Below are positions 43,457 to 52,526 of a stretch of DNA of 55,268 nt, one piece after another. This stretch comes from Phocaeicola_A sp963624095 (GTDB lineage Bacteria > Bacteroidota > Bacteroidia > Bacteroidales > Bacteroidaceae). Below the pieces are notes generated by a model, which was given only the letters and a program-made list of their open reading frames with translations, had not been told where the DNA came from and did no database searches. The position numbers were made by a program, and so were the translations under genes. Where the stretch lies: the NCBI GenBank assembly GCA_963624095.1, contig CAVFNZ010000002.1, positions 1 to 55,268 of the forward strand, written 5' to 3'. The number at the start of each line of letters is the position of its first letter. Position 1 is the stretch's first letter.

Positions 43457-43494
43457 CTGCCAATCGGCCGGAAACGAAGCGACTCCATAGTTCC

Positions 43495-43806
43495 TCATTC
43501 GGTGATGAATGTAAGGTAGTCCTGTAGTCCGGTCATCTCGAAGATGCTACGGACATCCGCTGAACAGTTCACAAACACAATGGTCGGGTTCTCGCCCAGT
43601 TCCTGCTTGGCAAAGATGATGGTCCGAATGCCGGTGCTGGCTATGTAATCTGTCCGGGTGGCATCGAACACGACCTTCTCTATGTTCTCGCCTTTGTAGG
43701 TCTCCAGTTCCTCCGTCAAAGCCGGAGCGTTGCTTGTGGTCAACTGTTCGCCCAGCTTTACGGTGATGGTCGTCCCTTCCTTCCTTACTGTAAAATCCTT
43801 TTCCAT
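43495..43806 (-). CDS. STAS-domain anti-sigma-factor antagonist (RsbV/SpoIIAA-like)
   Basis: The 103-residue protein is a single STAS domain. The phosphorylation loop reads TDYIASTGIRTIIFA, where Ser57-Thr58 match the Ser-Ser or Ser-Thr pair of RsbV and SpoIIAA; Asp before the pair is replaced by Ala56. In known systems the unphosphorylated form binds and blocks the HATPase kinase. The matching kinase (33939-35489) and phosphatase (43831-44997) are in the same operon. It lies 24 bp downstream of the phosphatase gene. Confidence 0.9.
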   Translation of the reverse strand: MEKDFTVRKEGTTITVKLGEQLTTSNAPALTEELETYKGENIEKVVFDATRTDYIASTGIRTIIFAKQELGENPTIVFVNCSADVRSIFEMTGLQDYLTFITE

Positions 43807-43830
43807 GACATTACATGCTCGTATGCCGTC

Positions 43831-44997
43831 TTACTGCAATCGTTTCAGTACCAGCATAGTGATATCATCCGACTGCTCCGCTTCTCCGACGAATTCCTTC
43901 ATGTCCTCCTTGATGGACTCGATAATCTCCTGACTCCCTGCACCGGGAACGCTCCTCAGGGTCTTTTCCAAACCGGATTCTGAGAATTCTTCCTCCTGAA
44001 CGTTGAAGGCCTCTGTCACCCCGTCCGTATAGAGTATCAGGGCATCTCCGGGTTCCAGCCGCATGGTGGTGTTGGTGTAGGTGAAGTCATCGATTGCCCC
44101 CACGATGAAGTTCTTTGAGAATGGCAACGGCTCCACCGTGTTGTCGTGACGTAACAGGTAGGGCGGATTATGTCCGGCATTGGTATAGTCTATTTCACCG
44201 GTCTTGCAATTGTAGATGCCATAGAACACGGTGACAAACATGGAGTCCAGACTTTCATTGCACAGCAGTTTATTGGCGTAGGAGATACATTCATTGGAAG
44301 GCACGCCCCGGAGTCCTGTCGCCCTTATCAATGTCCGGCTCACGGCCATGAACAGTGAAGCGGGAACTCCCTTGCCGGATACGTCGGCGATAACAAACCC
44401 GATGCGCTCCTCGTCTATCTTGAAGAAGTCATAGAAGTCTCCTCCGACATCTTTGGCGGGACACATGGACGCGAAGATATCCACTTGTTCCTGTATTTCG
44501 GGAAAAGGCGGAAACTTACAGGGCAGGATAGCCTGCTGTATTTCCCCCGCAACGGCCAGGTCGTTCTTGATAGACTCCAGCTGGTTGTGCTCTTTCTGCG
44601 ACGCCTTTACGAAATCTATCTGTTCAATGGCTTTCTCGATGGTTCGTGACAGGTCGTCCAGGTCGATAGGTTTGGTGGCGAAGTCAAACGCCCCGTTGTT
44701 CATGGCGGTGCGTATGTTGTCCATGTCTCCGTAGGCCGAGACCATAATACATTTCAAGGCCGGGTCGCGCATCTCGTTGATGCGGGCCAGAAGGGTCAGT
44801 CCATCCATTTCGGGCATGTTGATATCACTCAGGATGATGTCGTAATCCTTGTTTTTCAGAAGCATCTGCAGGGCTTCCAGCCCGTTGTGCGCAAAGGAAA
44901 ACTCATATTCCCCTTTGCGTATTTTCTTTCTGAAGTATTGGGTGAGCAATACCTCCAAATCGAGTTCGTCGTCTACGCTCAATATTTTTACTGCCAT
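43831..44997 (-). CDS. Response regulator with PP2C-type serine phosphatase output (RsbU/SpoIIE-like)
   Basis: The 388-residue protein has an N-terminal receiver (VDDELDLEVLL; phospho-acceptor Asp58 in LSDINMPEMDG; Lys in TKPID) and, after a short helical linker (about 125-160), a PP2C/SpoIIE domain. The metal-binding motifs are CPAKDVGGDFYDFF, VIADVSGKGVPASLFMA and ILYTDGVTEAFN. The expected role is dephosphorylating the STAS protein when the receiver is phosphorylated. It is the first gene of the operon, 50 bases after the predicted transcription start. Confidence 0.93.
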   Translation of the reverse strand: MAVKILSVDDELDLEVLLTQYFRKKIRKGEYEFSFAHNGLEALQMLLKNKDYDIILSDINMPEMDGLTLLARINEMRDPALKCIMVSAYGDMDNIRTAMNNGAFDFATKPIDLDDLSRTIEKAIEQIDFVKASQKEHNQLESIKNDLAVAGEIQQAILPCKFPPFPEIQEQVDIFASMCPAKDVGGDFYDFFKIDEERIGFVIADVSGKGVPASLFMAVSRTLIRATGLRGVPSNECISYANKLLCNESLDSMFVTVFYGIYNCKTGEIDYTNAGHNPPYLLRHDNTVEPLPFSKNFIVGAIDDFTYTNTTMRLEPGDALILYTDGVTEAFNVQEEEFSESGLEKTLRSVPGAGSQEIIESIKEDMKEFVGEAEQSDDITMLVLKRLQ

Positions 44998-45055
44998 AGT
45001 GTAATATTTACGGTCTTATCTGTGTCTGTTTATCGCTCTTAGATATTTAATCCGA

Positions 45056-45086
45056 CAAAATTAGGTATTCGTTCTTACATTTCAAA
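45056..45086 (-). promoter_or_regulatory. Consensus promoter of the partner-switching operon
   Basis: On the minus strand TTTG (complement of 45083-45086), 19 bp, and TAATTTTG (complement of 45056-45063) match the Bacteroides consensus exactly. It is the only clear promoter ahead of the seven minus-strand genes. The spacing is identical to that of the 30-codon gene promoter. Confidence 0.75.
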
Positions 45087-45229
45087 TAAAAAGCAGGGTT
45101 ATTTTTCCCCATCGTTAGAGGTCATTGGGGAGATGGATGCCTGTGGTTTGTCGGGCGCATCCGTCCGGCTGCGCAACTGCCTCTGTCGCCTCCTTCTCCC
45201 AGTACTCCTTTTTGTCCCGGGCAATCAGG

Positions 45230-45265
45230 ACTGGCGTACCGACTAACCGGTACTGGCGTACCGAC
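45230..45265. repeat. Two-copy direct repeat, 22-bp period
   Basis: ACTGGCGTACCGAC occurs at 45230-45243 and 45252-45265, 22 bp apart, joined by TAACCGGT. GGTAC-TGGC-GTACC forms an inverted repeat across the second copy, and a decayed GGGTACGGGG follows. The element lies between the operon promoter and tamB. The rest of 45087-45351 shows no gene. Confidence 0.7.
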
Positions 45266-45351
45266 CGAAGGGTACGGGGCACGTAATTATCTGACTTTGC
45301 CCGGTCATTCAGCCATCGGTTGCCATGCGGGCTGTTAATCTGCGTTAAGCC

Positions 45352-45384
45352 TTGCGGTGGATAAGGAAAGAAAATCTATCTTTA
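45352..45384 (+). promoter_or_regulatory. Candidate promoter of tamB-tamL
   Basis: TTGC at 45352-45355 and TATCTTTA at 45377-45384 are 21 bp apart. The last base of the -7 box departs from the consensus. The leader would be about 50 bases. Confidence 0.5.
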
Positions 45385-45439
45385 CCGCACGAAACCGAAG
45401 TAGGGCGCATTGCGCACGCTTGTTGAACTTGGATTGGGT

Positions 45440-48400
45440 ATGAGGAAAATCCTGAAATGGACGGGAATCGGATTGTTGTCCCCCGTTCTCCTTTTTGTTC
45501 TGGTGGCATTGTTGCTCTACTTGCCTCCCTTGCAGGACTATGCCGTGACGCAAGTGACCGGCTTGGTCTCCGAGGCCACGGGCATGCGGATGCGGATGGA
45601 GAAGGTACGGTTGGCTTTTCCGCTGAATCTGGTCATCGAAGGAGCGGAGGTGAGTGACGATAGGCAAGACTTGCGGATGCAGGTGGGTCGTCTGCGGATA
45701 GACGTGCAGGTGCTCCCCTTGTTGCGCAAGGAGGTGGACATCGAAGGTATTCGCCTGCAAAACGCCACTTTCGACACCGGCAGCATGATAGCCACCATGC
45801 GACTCAAGGGGAATGTCGGCAACCTCTATCTACAATCGAAAGGTGCCGACCTGAACACCTCTTCGCTCCTAATTAACGAACTCTCGCTGAAAGAGGCGAA
45901 CGTACGGATAGCCCTCCGTGACACCGTCATGTCCGAAGATACCACCTCCTCGTCCACGCGCTGGAACATCCAATGGCGCAAAATCGACCTGCAACAAGTC
46001 GCTCTGACCTTGCAAATGAACGACTCCTCGTCGGTGTCCACCTCTGTTGGACGGCTTGGCCTGTACGACGGAAACCTCAATCTTGCCGCCAACGCTTATA
46101 GCTTGAGGCAACTTCTGCTCGACGATGCCTCGCTAACCTACGATGCCGATGCACGCTCTGCCCACAAGGGTTTGGACTACTCCCACATAGCCCTGCAAAA
46201 GATTGCCATGCAGCTGGACTCCGTTCATTATGCCGGAAAGGAGATGTCGCTGGAGCTCAGTAAACTGGAGGCCAAGGAACGGTCGGGACTGCAGCTTGTC
46301 TCCGGCAAGGGACAACTGAAATCGGACAACGAAGCGTTGCGCTTGACGGGGTTCAGCCTACAGACAGCCGACTCCCGACTCGACGGCTCTGCCCATGTGG
46401 ACTGGGCGGCCATCGACACCGTCGGTGACGGAACACTGCAGCTCCGCCTGCTTGCGGGCATAGGCAAGAACGACCTGATGGCCTGCATGGACACACTGCC
46501 GCGGACCTTTGCCAAAGAATATCCCAACAGACCCCTGAACGTGCGCATGAGTGTGGACGGAAACATGAAACGCTTGCGTCTCACTACGCTGCAAGCCGAA
46601 CTGGATGGTGCTTTCAACGCACACCTCCAAGGTGAGGTGCGCGAGGTGACGGACAGCATACGCCGCCGCGGACAACTGAACCTGGAGACGCAAACGGGAA
46701 ACCTCTCTTTCCTCACCACGCTGGTGGACCCGCTCGCCTCCGGAGCCCTTGCCATACCCGACAGCATCCGCTTGGAGGGCAACGCCTCGTTACAAGGAGG
46801 CCTCTACGATGCCGGTCTCGTGCTGACAACCGACACCGGCCGGGTGAGCCTGCAAGCCTCCTGTCAAGAAAAGCCGATGACGTACCGCGCCAAGCTGGCG
46901 GTAGACAGTCTGCAACTGCACGAGTTCCTGCCCAAAGACTCCATCCGATTCCTCTCGTTGGACGTAAACCTTGAGGGCAAGGGCGTGGATTTCTGCTCCC
47001 CACGCACCACCGCCAAGTTGGCCGCCATACTCGATACGCTGCAATATGGTCATTATTGCCTCTCCGATGTCGCGCTGAATGGTTCGCTGGAACGGGGAAA
47101 GCTCCTTCTGACCCTGGATAGCGACAATGCGTTGCTCAAAACCCACACCCGGCTGGACGGCCATCTGAGCAAAGAGAACGTGGATGGCAAGTTGGTGATG
47201 GACGTGCAGTCTGTCGATTGGTACAAGCTGCGGTTGGTGGAGAATCCTTTGAAGACCGCTTTCCGCTTCTCCGTCGATGCCCGAAGCGACCGGAAGAAAC
47301 TGGTGGACGTGAAGGGTGCGCTACAGCGGATAAAAGTGACCACCGCCAAGCAACAGTTCGTGCCCAAGGAACTCTTTTTTGACGCTTACACCCAAAATGA
47401 CTCTACCAACTTGCGCGTCAGTGCCGGAGACTTTGAGATGCAACTGGCGGCTTCCAACCACTGGGAAGAGATTCTCCGTCGTTTCACGGACTTCTCCACA
47501 GCCTTGATGAAACAGACGGACGAGAAACATATCGACCTGAACGAACTGAAACCTCATCTGCCGGAGCTTTGCCTCAAGCTCGATTCCGGTACGGACAATC
47601 CCATCAACAACTTCTTGAAGATGAAAGGATTCGCCTATGACCACCTCTTCATCGATGTGGATACCTCTCCCGAGGAGGGTATCAATGGCGACTCCTACCT
47701 CTATGCGTTGCAGAACGACAGCGTCTGCATCGACACCCTACGCTTCGAAGTCCGTCAGGACTCGGCACAACTGAAACTTCTCTCCGAAGTGCGCAATGCC
47801 CCCACCAACAAACGCTTCGTGTTCGATGCCTCGTTGCAAGGCGTGATTCACGAAAAGGGTGCCCGGCTGGAACTAAGTTATCTGGACGGCAAACAAAGGC
47901 AAGGCGTGCAGCTGGGCTTCGGGGTGGACATGGTGGAAGAGGGGTTGCGAGGTTATTTCTTCCCCGAACACCCTATTATCGCCTTTCATCGTTTCAACTT
48001 GAATGGCGGTAACTACCTGCTGCTCCGTAACAACGGACGCATCGAGGGCGATGTGGAGTTGTTGACGGATGAGGGGATGGGGCTGCGTCTCTACTCCACA
48101 CCCAACGAGGAGGTGCAGCAGGACCTGACGCTCAACCTCTATAAACTGGACCTTGGCGAGCTGGTGAGCGTGATACCCTATGCGCCCCGCGTCACCGGTC
48201 TGTTGGATACCGAAGTTCACTACATGCAGCATGGCGACCGCCCTTCTGTCCTCGCCGAAACCTCCGTGGAACGGCTTACCTACGAACGGTCGCCCATTGG
48301 CAACCTCTCCAACTCGACCATCTACCTGCCGAAAGAGAACAAGACCCACTATGTGGAGACCCGTCTGTCGAAGGACGATGAGGAGATACTGGTGCTGCAG

Positions 48401-50053
48401 GGCGATTATAAGGAATCGGAAACAGGTTTGCTGGATATGAGCCTGGCTTTGGAACACTTCCCTTTGGACGTGGCCAACAGTTTCATCCCTGACAAAATGG
48501 TGGCGTTGGAGGGCGATGTGGACGGCACGCTGACGGTACAAGGCGCTGTGAATCGTCCCGTAGTGAATGGCGAGATAATGCTCGATTCCGTATTCCTTGA
48601 TTCGGACACCTATGGCGTGCGCTTCCGGTTCGACAACCGTCCCGTCAGCGTCACCAACAGCAGCCTGAAGTTCGACCGGTTCAATATCTACACGAGAAGC
48701 AAAGACCCCTTCAATATTGACGGAACGGTCAACTTCGCCAACTTCGAAAAGGTGAAGCTCGACCTGCGGATGCGGGCTACCGACTACGAGTTGGTCAATG
48801 CTCCCCGCAAGAAGAACTCCGTTGTCTACGGCAAGGTGTATGTGGACTTCTTCTCCTCCCTTTCCGGTACGCTCAATCAGCTGAAAATGCGCGGATACAT
48901 GAACGTGCAGGGCAAGACCGATGTGACGTATGTGCTGAAGGATACGCCGTTGACCGTTGAAGACCGCTTGAGCGACTTGGTTACCTTCGTCAATTTCAGC
49001 GATACCCTCAACTTAGTCTCCGCGGAGAAGAAAGAACGCACGCTCAGCGGTATGGACCTCTTGATGAATGTGCAGGTGGACACCGGCGCGGAACTGCGGG
49101 TAGACCTGAGCGCCAACCAGGAGAGTTATGTGGAACTGCGCGGGGGCGGCAATTTGGCGTTGCAATATACCCCTCAGGGCGACTTGCTCCTCTCCGGAAA
49201 GTACACGCTGACGGGCGGTGAGATGAAGTATGAACTTCCCGTCATTCCGCTGAAGACCTTCACCATCAAGAACGGCAGTTTCGTGGAGTTTACGGGCGAC
49301 CCGATGAATCCGCATATGAACATCTCCGCTACGGAACGGGTGAAGGCTCAGGTCGAACAGAACGAAGTCTCTCGCTCCGTGTCGTTTGACGTGGGTGTGG
49401 CCATCACCAATACGCTGGAGAATATGGGGTTGGAGTTTACCCTCGAAGCCCCCGAGGACATGACCGTGCAGAACGAACTGGCGGCCATGTCGCTGGAGGA
49501 ACGCGGCAAAGTGGCGGTGGCGATGTTGGCCACCGGCATGTATATCGGAGCCAACGGGTCGGCGGGCGGCTTCAACACCGGCAATGCCCTGAACTCCTTC
49601 TTGCAAAGCGAGATATCGAACATTGCGGGCAGTGCCCTGAAGACCGTGGACATCAGCGTAGGCATGGAGGACGAGACCTCAGCGGACGGCTCCTCGCGCA
49701 CCAACTATTCGTTCCGCTTCGCTAAACGGTTCTGGAACAACCGGGTCAGTGTGGTCATTGGCGGACGAATCTCTTCGGGCAACGACGCGGAAAACTCCAA
49801 TCGCGACCAATCGTTCATCGACGATGTCTCTCTGGAGTACAGACTGGACGACAGCGGTACCCGCTATGTCCGTCTCTTCCACAACAAAAACTACGAGAGC
49901 GTGCTCGAAGGTGAAGTTACCAAAACGGGTGTCGGTGTCGTATTGAGGAAGAAGATGACACGCTTTGGCGAGCTCTTTGTCTTCAAGAAACGGAAGAATA
50001 GGCCATTAGACAGTAAACCAACATGGAACAGGGATGAAAAGAAACAAATGTAA
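45440..50053 (+). CDS. tamB: TamB-like translocation and assembly module protein
   Basis: The 1537-residue protein has one N-terminal span (MRKILKWTGIGLLSPVLLFV onward) and then a very long repetitive beta-strand region, the beta-taco groove of AsmA/TamB-type lipid-transfer proteins. The C-terminal DUF490 domain is clear (about 1150-1500, GNLALQYTPQGDLLLSGKYT, then GMYIGANGSAGGF). TamB bridges the inner and outer membranes and helps phospholipid transport and barrel assembly. The start is ATG 45440; the frame runs 30 bases further. It overlaps tamL by 20 bp, so both are made together. Confidence 0.92.
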   Translation: MRKILKWTGIGLLSPVLLFVLVALLLYLPPLQDYAVTQVTGLVSEATGMRMRMEKVRLAFPLNLVIEGAEVSDDRQDLRMQVGRLRIDVQVLPLLRKEVDIEGIRLQNATFDTGSMIATMRLKGNVGNLYLQSKGADLNTSSLLINELSLKEANVRIALRDTVMSEDTTSSSTRWNIQWRKIDLQQVALTLQMNDSSSVSTSVGRLGLYDGNLNLAANAYSLRQLLLDDASLTYDADARSAHKGLDYSHIALQKIAMQLDSVHYAGKEMSLELSKLEAKERSGLQLVSGKGQLKSDNEALRLTGFSLQTADSRLDGSAHVDWAAIDTVGDGTLQLRLLAGIGKNDLMACMDTLPRTFAKEYPNRPLNVRMSVDGNMKRLRLTTLQAELDGAFNAHLQGEVREVTDSIRRRGQLNLETQTGNLSFLTTLVDPLASGALAIPDSIRLEGNASLQGGLYDAGLVLTTDTGRVSLQASCQEKPMTYRAKLAVDSLQLHEFLPKDSIRFLSLDVNLEGKGVDFCSPRTTAKLAAILDTLQYGHYCLSDVALNGSLERGKLLLTLDSDNALLKTHTRLDGHLSKENVDGKLVMDVQSVDWYKLRLVENPLKTAFRFSVDARSDRKKLVDVKGALQRIKVTTAKQQFVPKELFFDAYTQNDSTNLRVSAGDFEMQLAASNHWEEILRRFTDFSTALMKQTDEKHIDLNELKPHLPELCLKLDSGTDNPINNFLKMKGFAYDHLFIDVDTSPEEGINGDSYLYALQNDSVCIDTLRFEVRQDSAQLKLLSEVRNAPTNKRFVFDASLQGVIHEKGARLELSYLDGKQRQGVQLGFGVDMVEEGLRGYFFPEHPIIAFHRFNLNGGNYLLLRNNGRIEGDVELLTDEGMGLRLYSTPNEEVQQDLTLNLYKLDLGELVSVIPYAPRVTGLLDTEVHYMQHGDRPSVLAETSVERLTYERSPIGNLSNSTIYLPKENKTHYVETRLSKDDEEILVLQGDYKESETGLLDMSLALEHFPLDVANSFIPDKMVALEGDVDGTLTVQGAVNRPVVNGEIMLDSVFLDSDTYGVRFRFDNRPVSVTNSSLKFDRFNIYTRSKDPFNIDGTVNFANFEKVKLDLRMRATDYELVNAPRKKNSVVYGKVYVDFFSSLSGTLNQLKMRGYMNVQGKTDVTYVLKDTPLTVEDRLSDLVTFVNFSDTLNLVSAEKKERTLSGMDLLMNVQVDTGAELRVDLSANQESYVELRGGGNLALQYTPQGDLLLSGKYTLTGGEMKYELPVIPLKTFTIKNGSFVEFTGDPMNPHMNISATERVKAQVEQNEVSRSVSFDVGVAITNTLENMGLEFTLEAPEDMTVQNELAAMSLEERGKVAVAMLATGMYIGANGSAGGFNTGNALNSFLQSEISNIAGSALKTVDISVGMEDETSADGSSRTNYSFRFAKRFWNNRVSVVIGGRISSGNDAENSNRDQSFIDDVSLEYRLDDSGTRYVRLFHNKNYESVLEGEVTKTGVGVVLRKKMTRFGELFVFKKRKNRPLDSKPTWNRDEKKQM

Positions 50054-52364
50054 TATATATAGGTATGTCATTCTCTTGGGAGTGATGGCACTGGTGGCGG
50101 CTTGCTCCACCACCCGCAACCTGCCGGAGGACGAGACGCTCTACACGGGCATCAAGAAGATAAACGTGGAGGATAGGGATGTGAGCGAGGCCGGGACGAA
50201 CACCCTGGTGGAGGTGGAAGCGGCATTGGCCTACGCGCCCAACAATGCCTTGCTGGGCAGTTCGTCCGTCCGTTTCCCTTTTCCCTATAAACTGTGGATT
50301 TATAACAGCTTTGTCAACAACAAGTCCCTGTTCGGTAAATGGGTCTTCAATCATTTCGCGGCCAATCCCGTTTACCTCTCCGCGGTGAATCCCGAGCTGC
50401 GCGCCAAGATTGCCACCAACGTGCTGCGCAACTATGGCTATTTCAACGGAACGGTGGCGTACAAGACCCTTGTGAATGAGAAAGACCCTCGTAAGGCGAA
50501 GGTCAACTACACCGTCCGTATGCGCAATCCTTACTTCATCGATACCATTACCTACGCCCACTTCCCCGAAGTGGCGGACAGTCTGATAAAAGCCACCCCC
50601 GGTAGCCTGATACGCAAGGGGGACAACTTCAATGTGGCGAACCTGGATGGTGAGCGCGAACGCCTTTCAAACCTCTTCCGCAACAACGGCTACTATTACT
50701 ACCGGCCCGCCTACATTACTTATCTGGCGGACACGGTGCAGAAATCGGGTTGGGTCAACCTGCGTGCCATTCCTGTCGGTGGACTCTCGGCGGATGTCAA
50801 CCGCCAATGGCACATCGGTAACCTTACCATCTATATGCGCGGCAATCAGCAACGTATGAATGTTTACACGGACTCGTTGATACGCAATGGCTTGCAAATA
50901 TACTATTCCGGCAAGAAGATACCGTTGCGGCCGGGTGTGCTGTTCAATAACTTCCGTTTCCGCAAAGGTGAACTCTACTCTTTGCAGAACGCTACCTATA
51001 CCCGGCAAAACCTCAACCGGATGGGAATCTTCAGTTCGATTGAATTCCAATACACGCCGCGTGACACCACGGCGACATGCGACACGCTGGATATCCGTAT
51101 CAATGCCGTCTTCGACAAACCTTTGGACGGTGAGCTGGAGTTCGATTTCACCTCCAAGAGCAACGACCGGATTGGTCCGGGAGCCTCGTTCGGTGTCTCC
51201 AAGCGTAACGCTTTCCGGGGAGGGGAGACCCTCACCTTCCAATTGGACGCTTCGTATGAGTGGCAGACCGGTAATTCGGTCAGTGGCAGCGGTTCCATGG
51301 TCAACTCTTATGAACTCGGTGCCTCCTTCTCGCTCGACTATCCGCGTTTGGTCGTGCCTTTCATGAAATACCGGTGGTCGCGTTTCGCCTCCTCCTCCCA
51401 GTTCAAGCTCTATGCCAACCAACTCAATCGGGCGGGATACTTCCGTATGCTCTCTTCGGGAGGCAATGTCTCCTACACCTACCAGTCGTCCGAGCGGCTG
51501 AAGCATACCATCTCTCCTTTGAAGCTGTCGTTCAACCTGCTGCAAAACACGACCTCCAAGTTCGACTCCATCACGACGAAGAATCGGGCACTCTATTCCA
51601 GTCTGCGCAACCAGTTCATCCCTGCCATGAGCTATGGCTTCACCTACGACAGGGCCGACACGGACGGCAGCGGAAACATGTTGTGGTGGGAGACCACGTT
51701 CACCTCGTCCGGCAATGTCACTTCGCTCGTCTATCGTTTGGCGGGGCAGGACTTCTCCAAGAAGGACAAACAACTCTTTGGCAATCCGTTCGCCCAATTC
51801 GTGAAGGTGACGACCGAGTTGCGCCGCACCTTCCGCTTGGGTGAGAAGAGTCGGTTGGCCACTCGCTTCATGGCGGGTGTCATCCACTCCTATGGCAACT
51901 CGTCCACAGCTCCTTATAGCGAGCAGTTCTACATCGGAGGAGCCAACAGCATACGCGCGTTTACGGTGCGTACGTTGGGCCCGGGGCGTTACCGACCCGA
52001 CGCGGAAACCAACTACTCCTATCTCGACCAGACGGGCGACCTGAAACTGGAAGCCAATGTGGAGTATCGTTTCCCTATCTTGGGCAGTCTCTATGGTGCC
52101 GCGTTCCTCGATGCCGGCAACATTTGGCTGCTTCGCGAGGACGAACAGCGACCCGGCGCGCGCTTCTCCCTTTCGCACCTGGGCAACGACATCGCTCTCG
52201 GCACAGGTGCGGGATTGCGTTACGACCTCGATTTCCTGGTGCTCCGTCTCGACTTGGGCATTGCTTTGCATGCGCCCTACGAGACTTCGAGGAAGGGATA
52301 CTACAACATCCCCAAGTTTAGCGACGGCCTGGGCTTGCACCTGGCCATCGGCTATCCGTTCTGA
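50034..52364 (+). CDS. TamL: lipoprotein TamA/BamA-like outer-membrane assembly factor
   Basis: The 776-residue protein starts with a lipoprotein signal (YVILLGVMALVAACSTTRN, Cys in VAAC). POTRA-like domains follow, and then an Omp85 barrel. GPGASFGVSKRNAFRGGETL and the lid-lock-like segment IGGANSIRAFTVRTLGPGRY are typical of the family, and the chain ends LHLAIGYPF with terminal Phe. In Bacteroidetes the TamA role is filled by lipid-modified TamL, encoded next to tamB. That is exactly the arrangement here. Confidence 0.9.
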   Translation: MKRNKCNIYRYVILLGVMALVAACSTTRNLPEDETLYTGIKKINVEDRDVSEAGTNTLVEVEAALAYAPNNALLGSSSVRFPFPYKLWIYNSFVNNKSLFGKWVFNHFAANPVYLSAVNPELRAKIATNVLRNYGYFNGTVAYKTLVNEKDPRKAKVNYTVRMRNPYFIDTITYAHFPEVADSLIKATPGSLIRKGDNFNVANLDGERERLSNLFRNNGYYYYRPAYITYLADTVQKSGWVNLRAIPVGGLSADVNRQWHIGNLTIYMRGNQQRMNVYTDSLIRNGLQIYYSGKKIPLRPGVLFNNFRFRKGELYSLQNATYTRQNLNRMGIFSSIEFQYTPRDTTATCDTLDIRINAVFDKPLDGELEFDFTSKSNDRIGPGASFGVSKRNAFRGGETLTFQLDASYEWQTGNSVSGSGSMVNSYELGASFSLDYPRLVVPFMKYRWSRFASSSQFKLYANQLNRAGYFRMLSSGGNVSYTYQSSERLKHTISPLKLSFNLLQNTTSKFDSITTKNRALYSSLRNQFIPAMSYGFTYDRADTDGSGNMLWWETTFTSSGNVTSLVYRLAGQDFSKKDKQLFGNPFAQFVKVTTELRRTFRLGEKSRLATRFMAGVIHSYGNSSTAPYSEQFYIGGANSIRAFTVRTLGPGRYRPDAETNYSYLDQTGDLKLEANVEYRFPILGSLYGAAFLDAGNIWLLREDEQRPGARFSLSHLGNDIALGTGAGLRYDLDFLVLRLDLGIALHAPYETSRKGYYNIPKFSDGLGLHLAIGYPF

Positions 52365-52365
52365 T

Positions 52366-52384
52366 GCCGCCTTTCGCGGTTTTT
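52366..52384 (+). terminator. Short hairpin with T-tract after tamL
   Basis: CCGC (52367-52370) and GCGG (52376-52379) form a four-bp stem followed by five T. The stem is short, so strength is uncertain. Confidence 0.4.
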
Positions 52385-52416
52385 GCCTGACGAACGGATA
52401 TTTTCACCGCCGTTGC

Positions 52417-52448
52417 TTTTCGTATACCGATAAAAAGGCATACATTTG
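52417..52448 (+). promoter_or_regulatory. Candidate promoter of the nucleotidyltransferase-sdaA unit
   Basis: TACATTTG at 52441-52448 is a full -7 box. TTTT at 52417-52420 lies 20 bp upstream as a poor -33 element. The leader would be about 70 bases and contains AAAAAAGGAG at 52510-52519, a strong ribosome-binding sequence, seven bases before the ATG. Confidence 0.5.
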
Positions 52449-52526
52449 CAGATGTGATAACTCCCCTCTTGCGGAGAGCTGTCGCAATGGATTCTAAACT
52501 AGATAACTTTAAAAAAGGAGAATTGC

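Noticed and set aside
43417..43488. 23-codon minus-strand frame between the STAS and WD40 genes
   Set aside because: It is Arg/Pro-rich without a recognisable signal and overlaps the intergenic hairpin.
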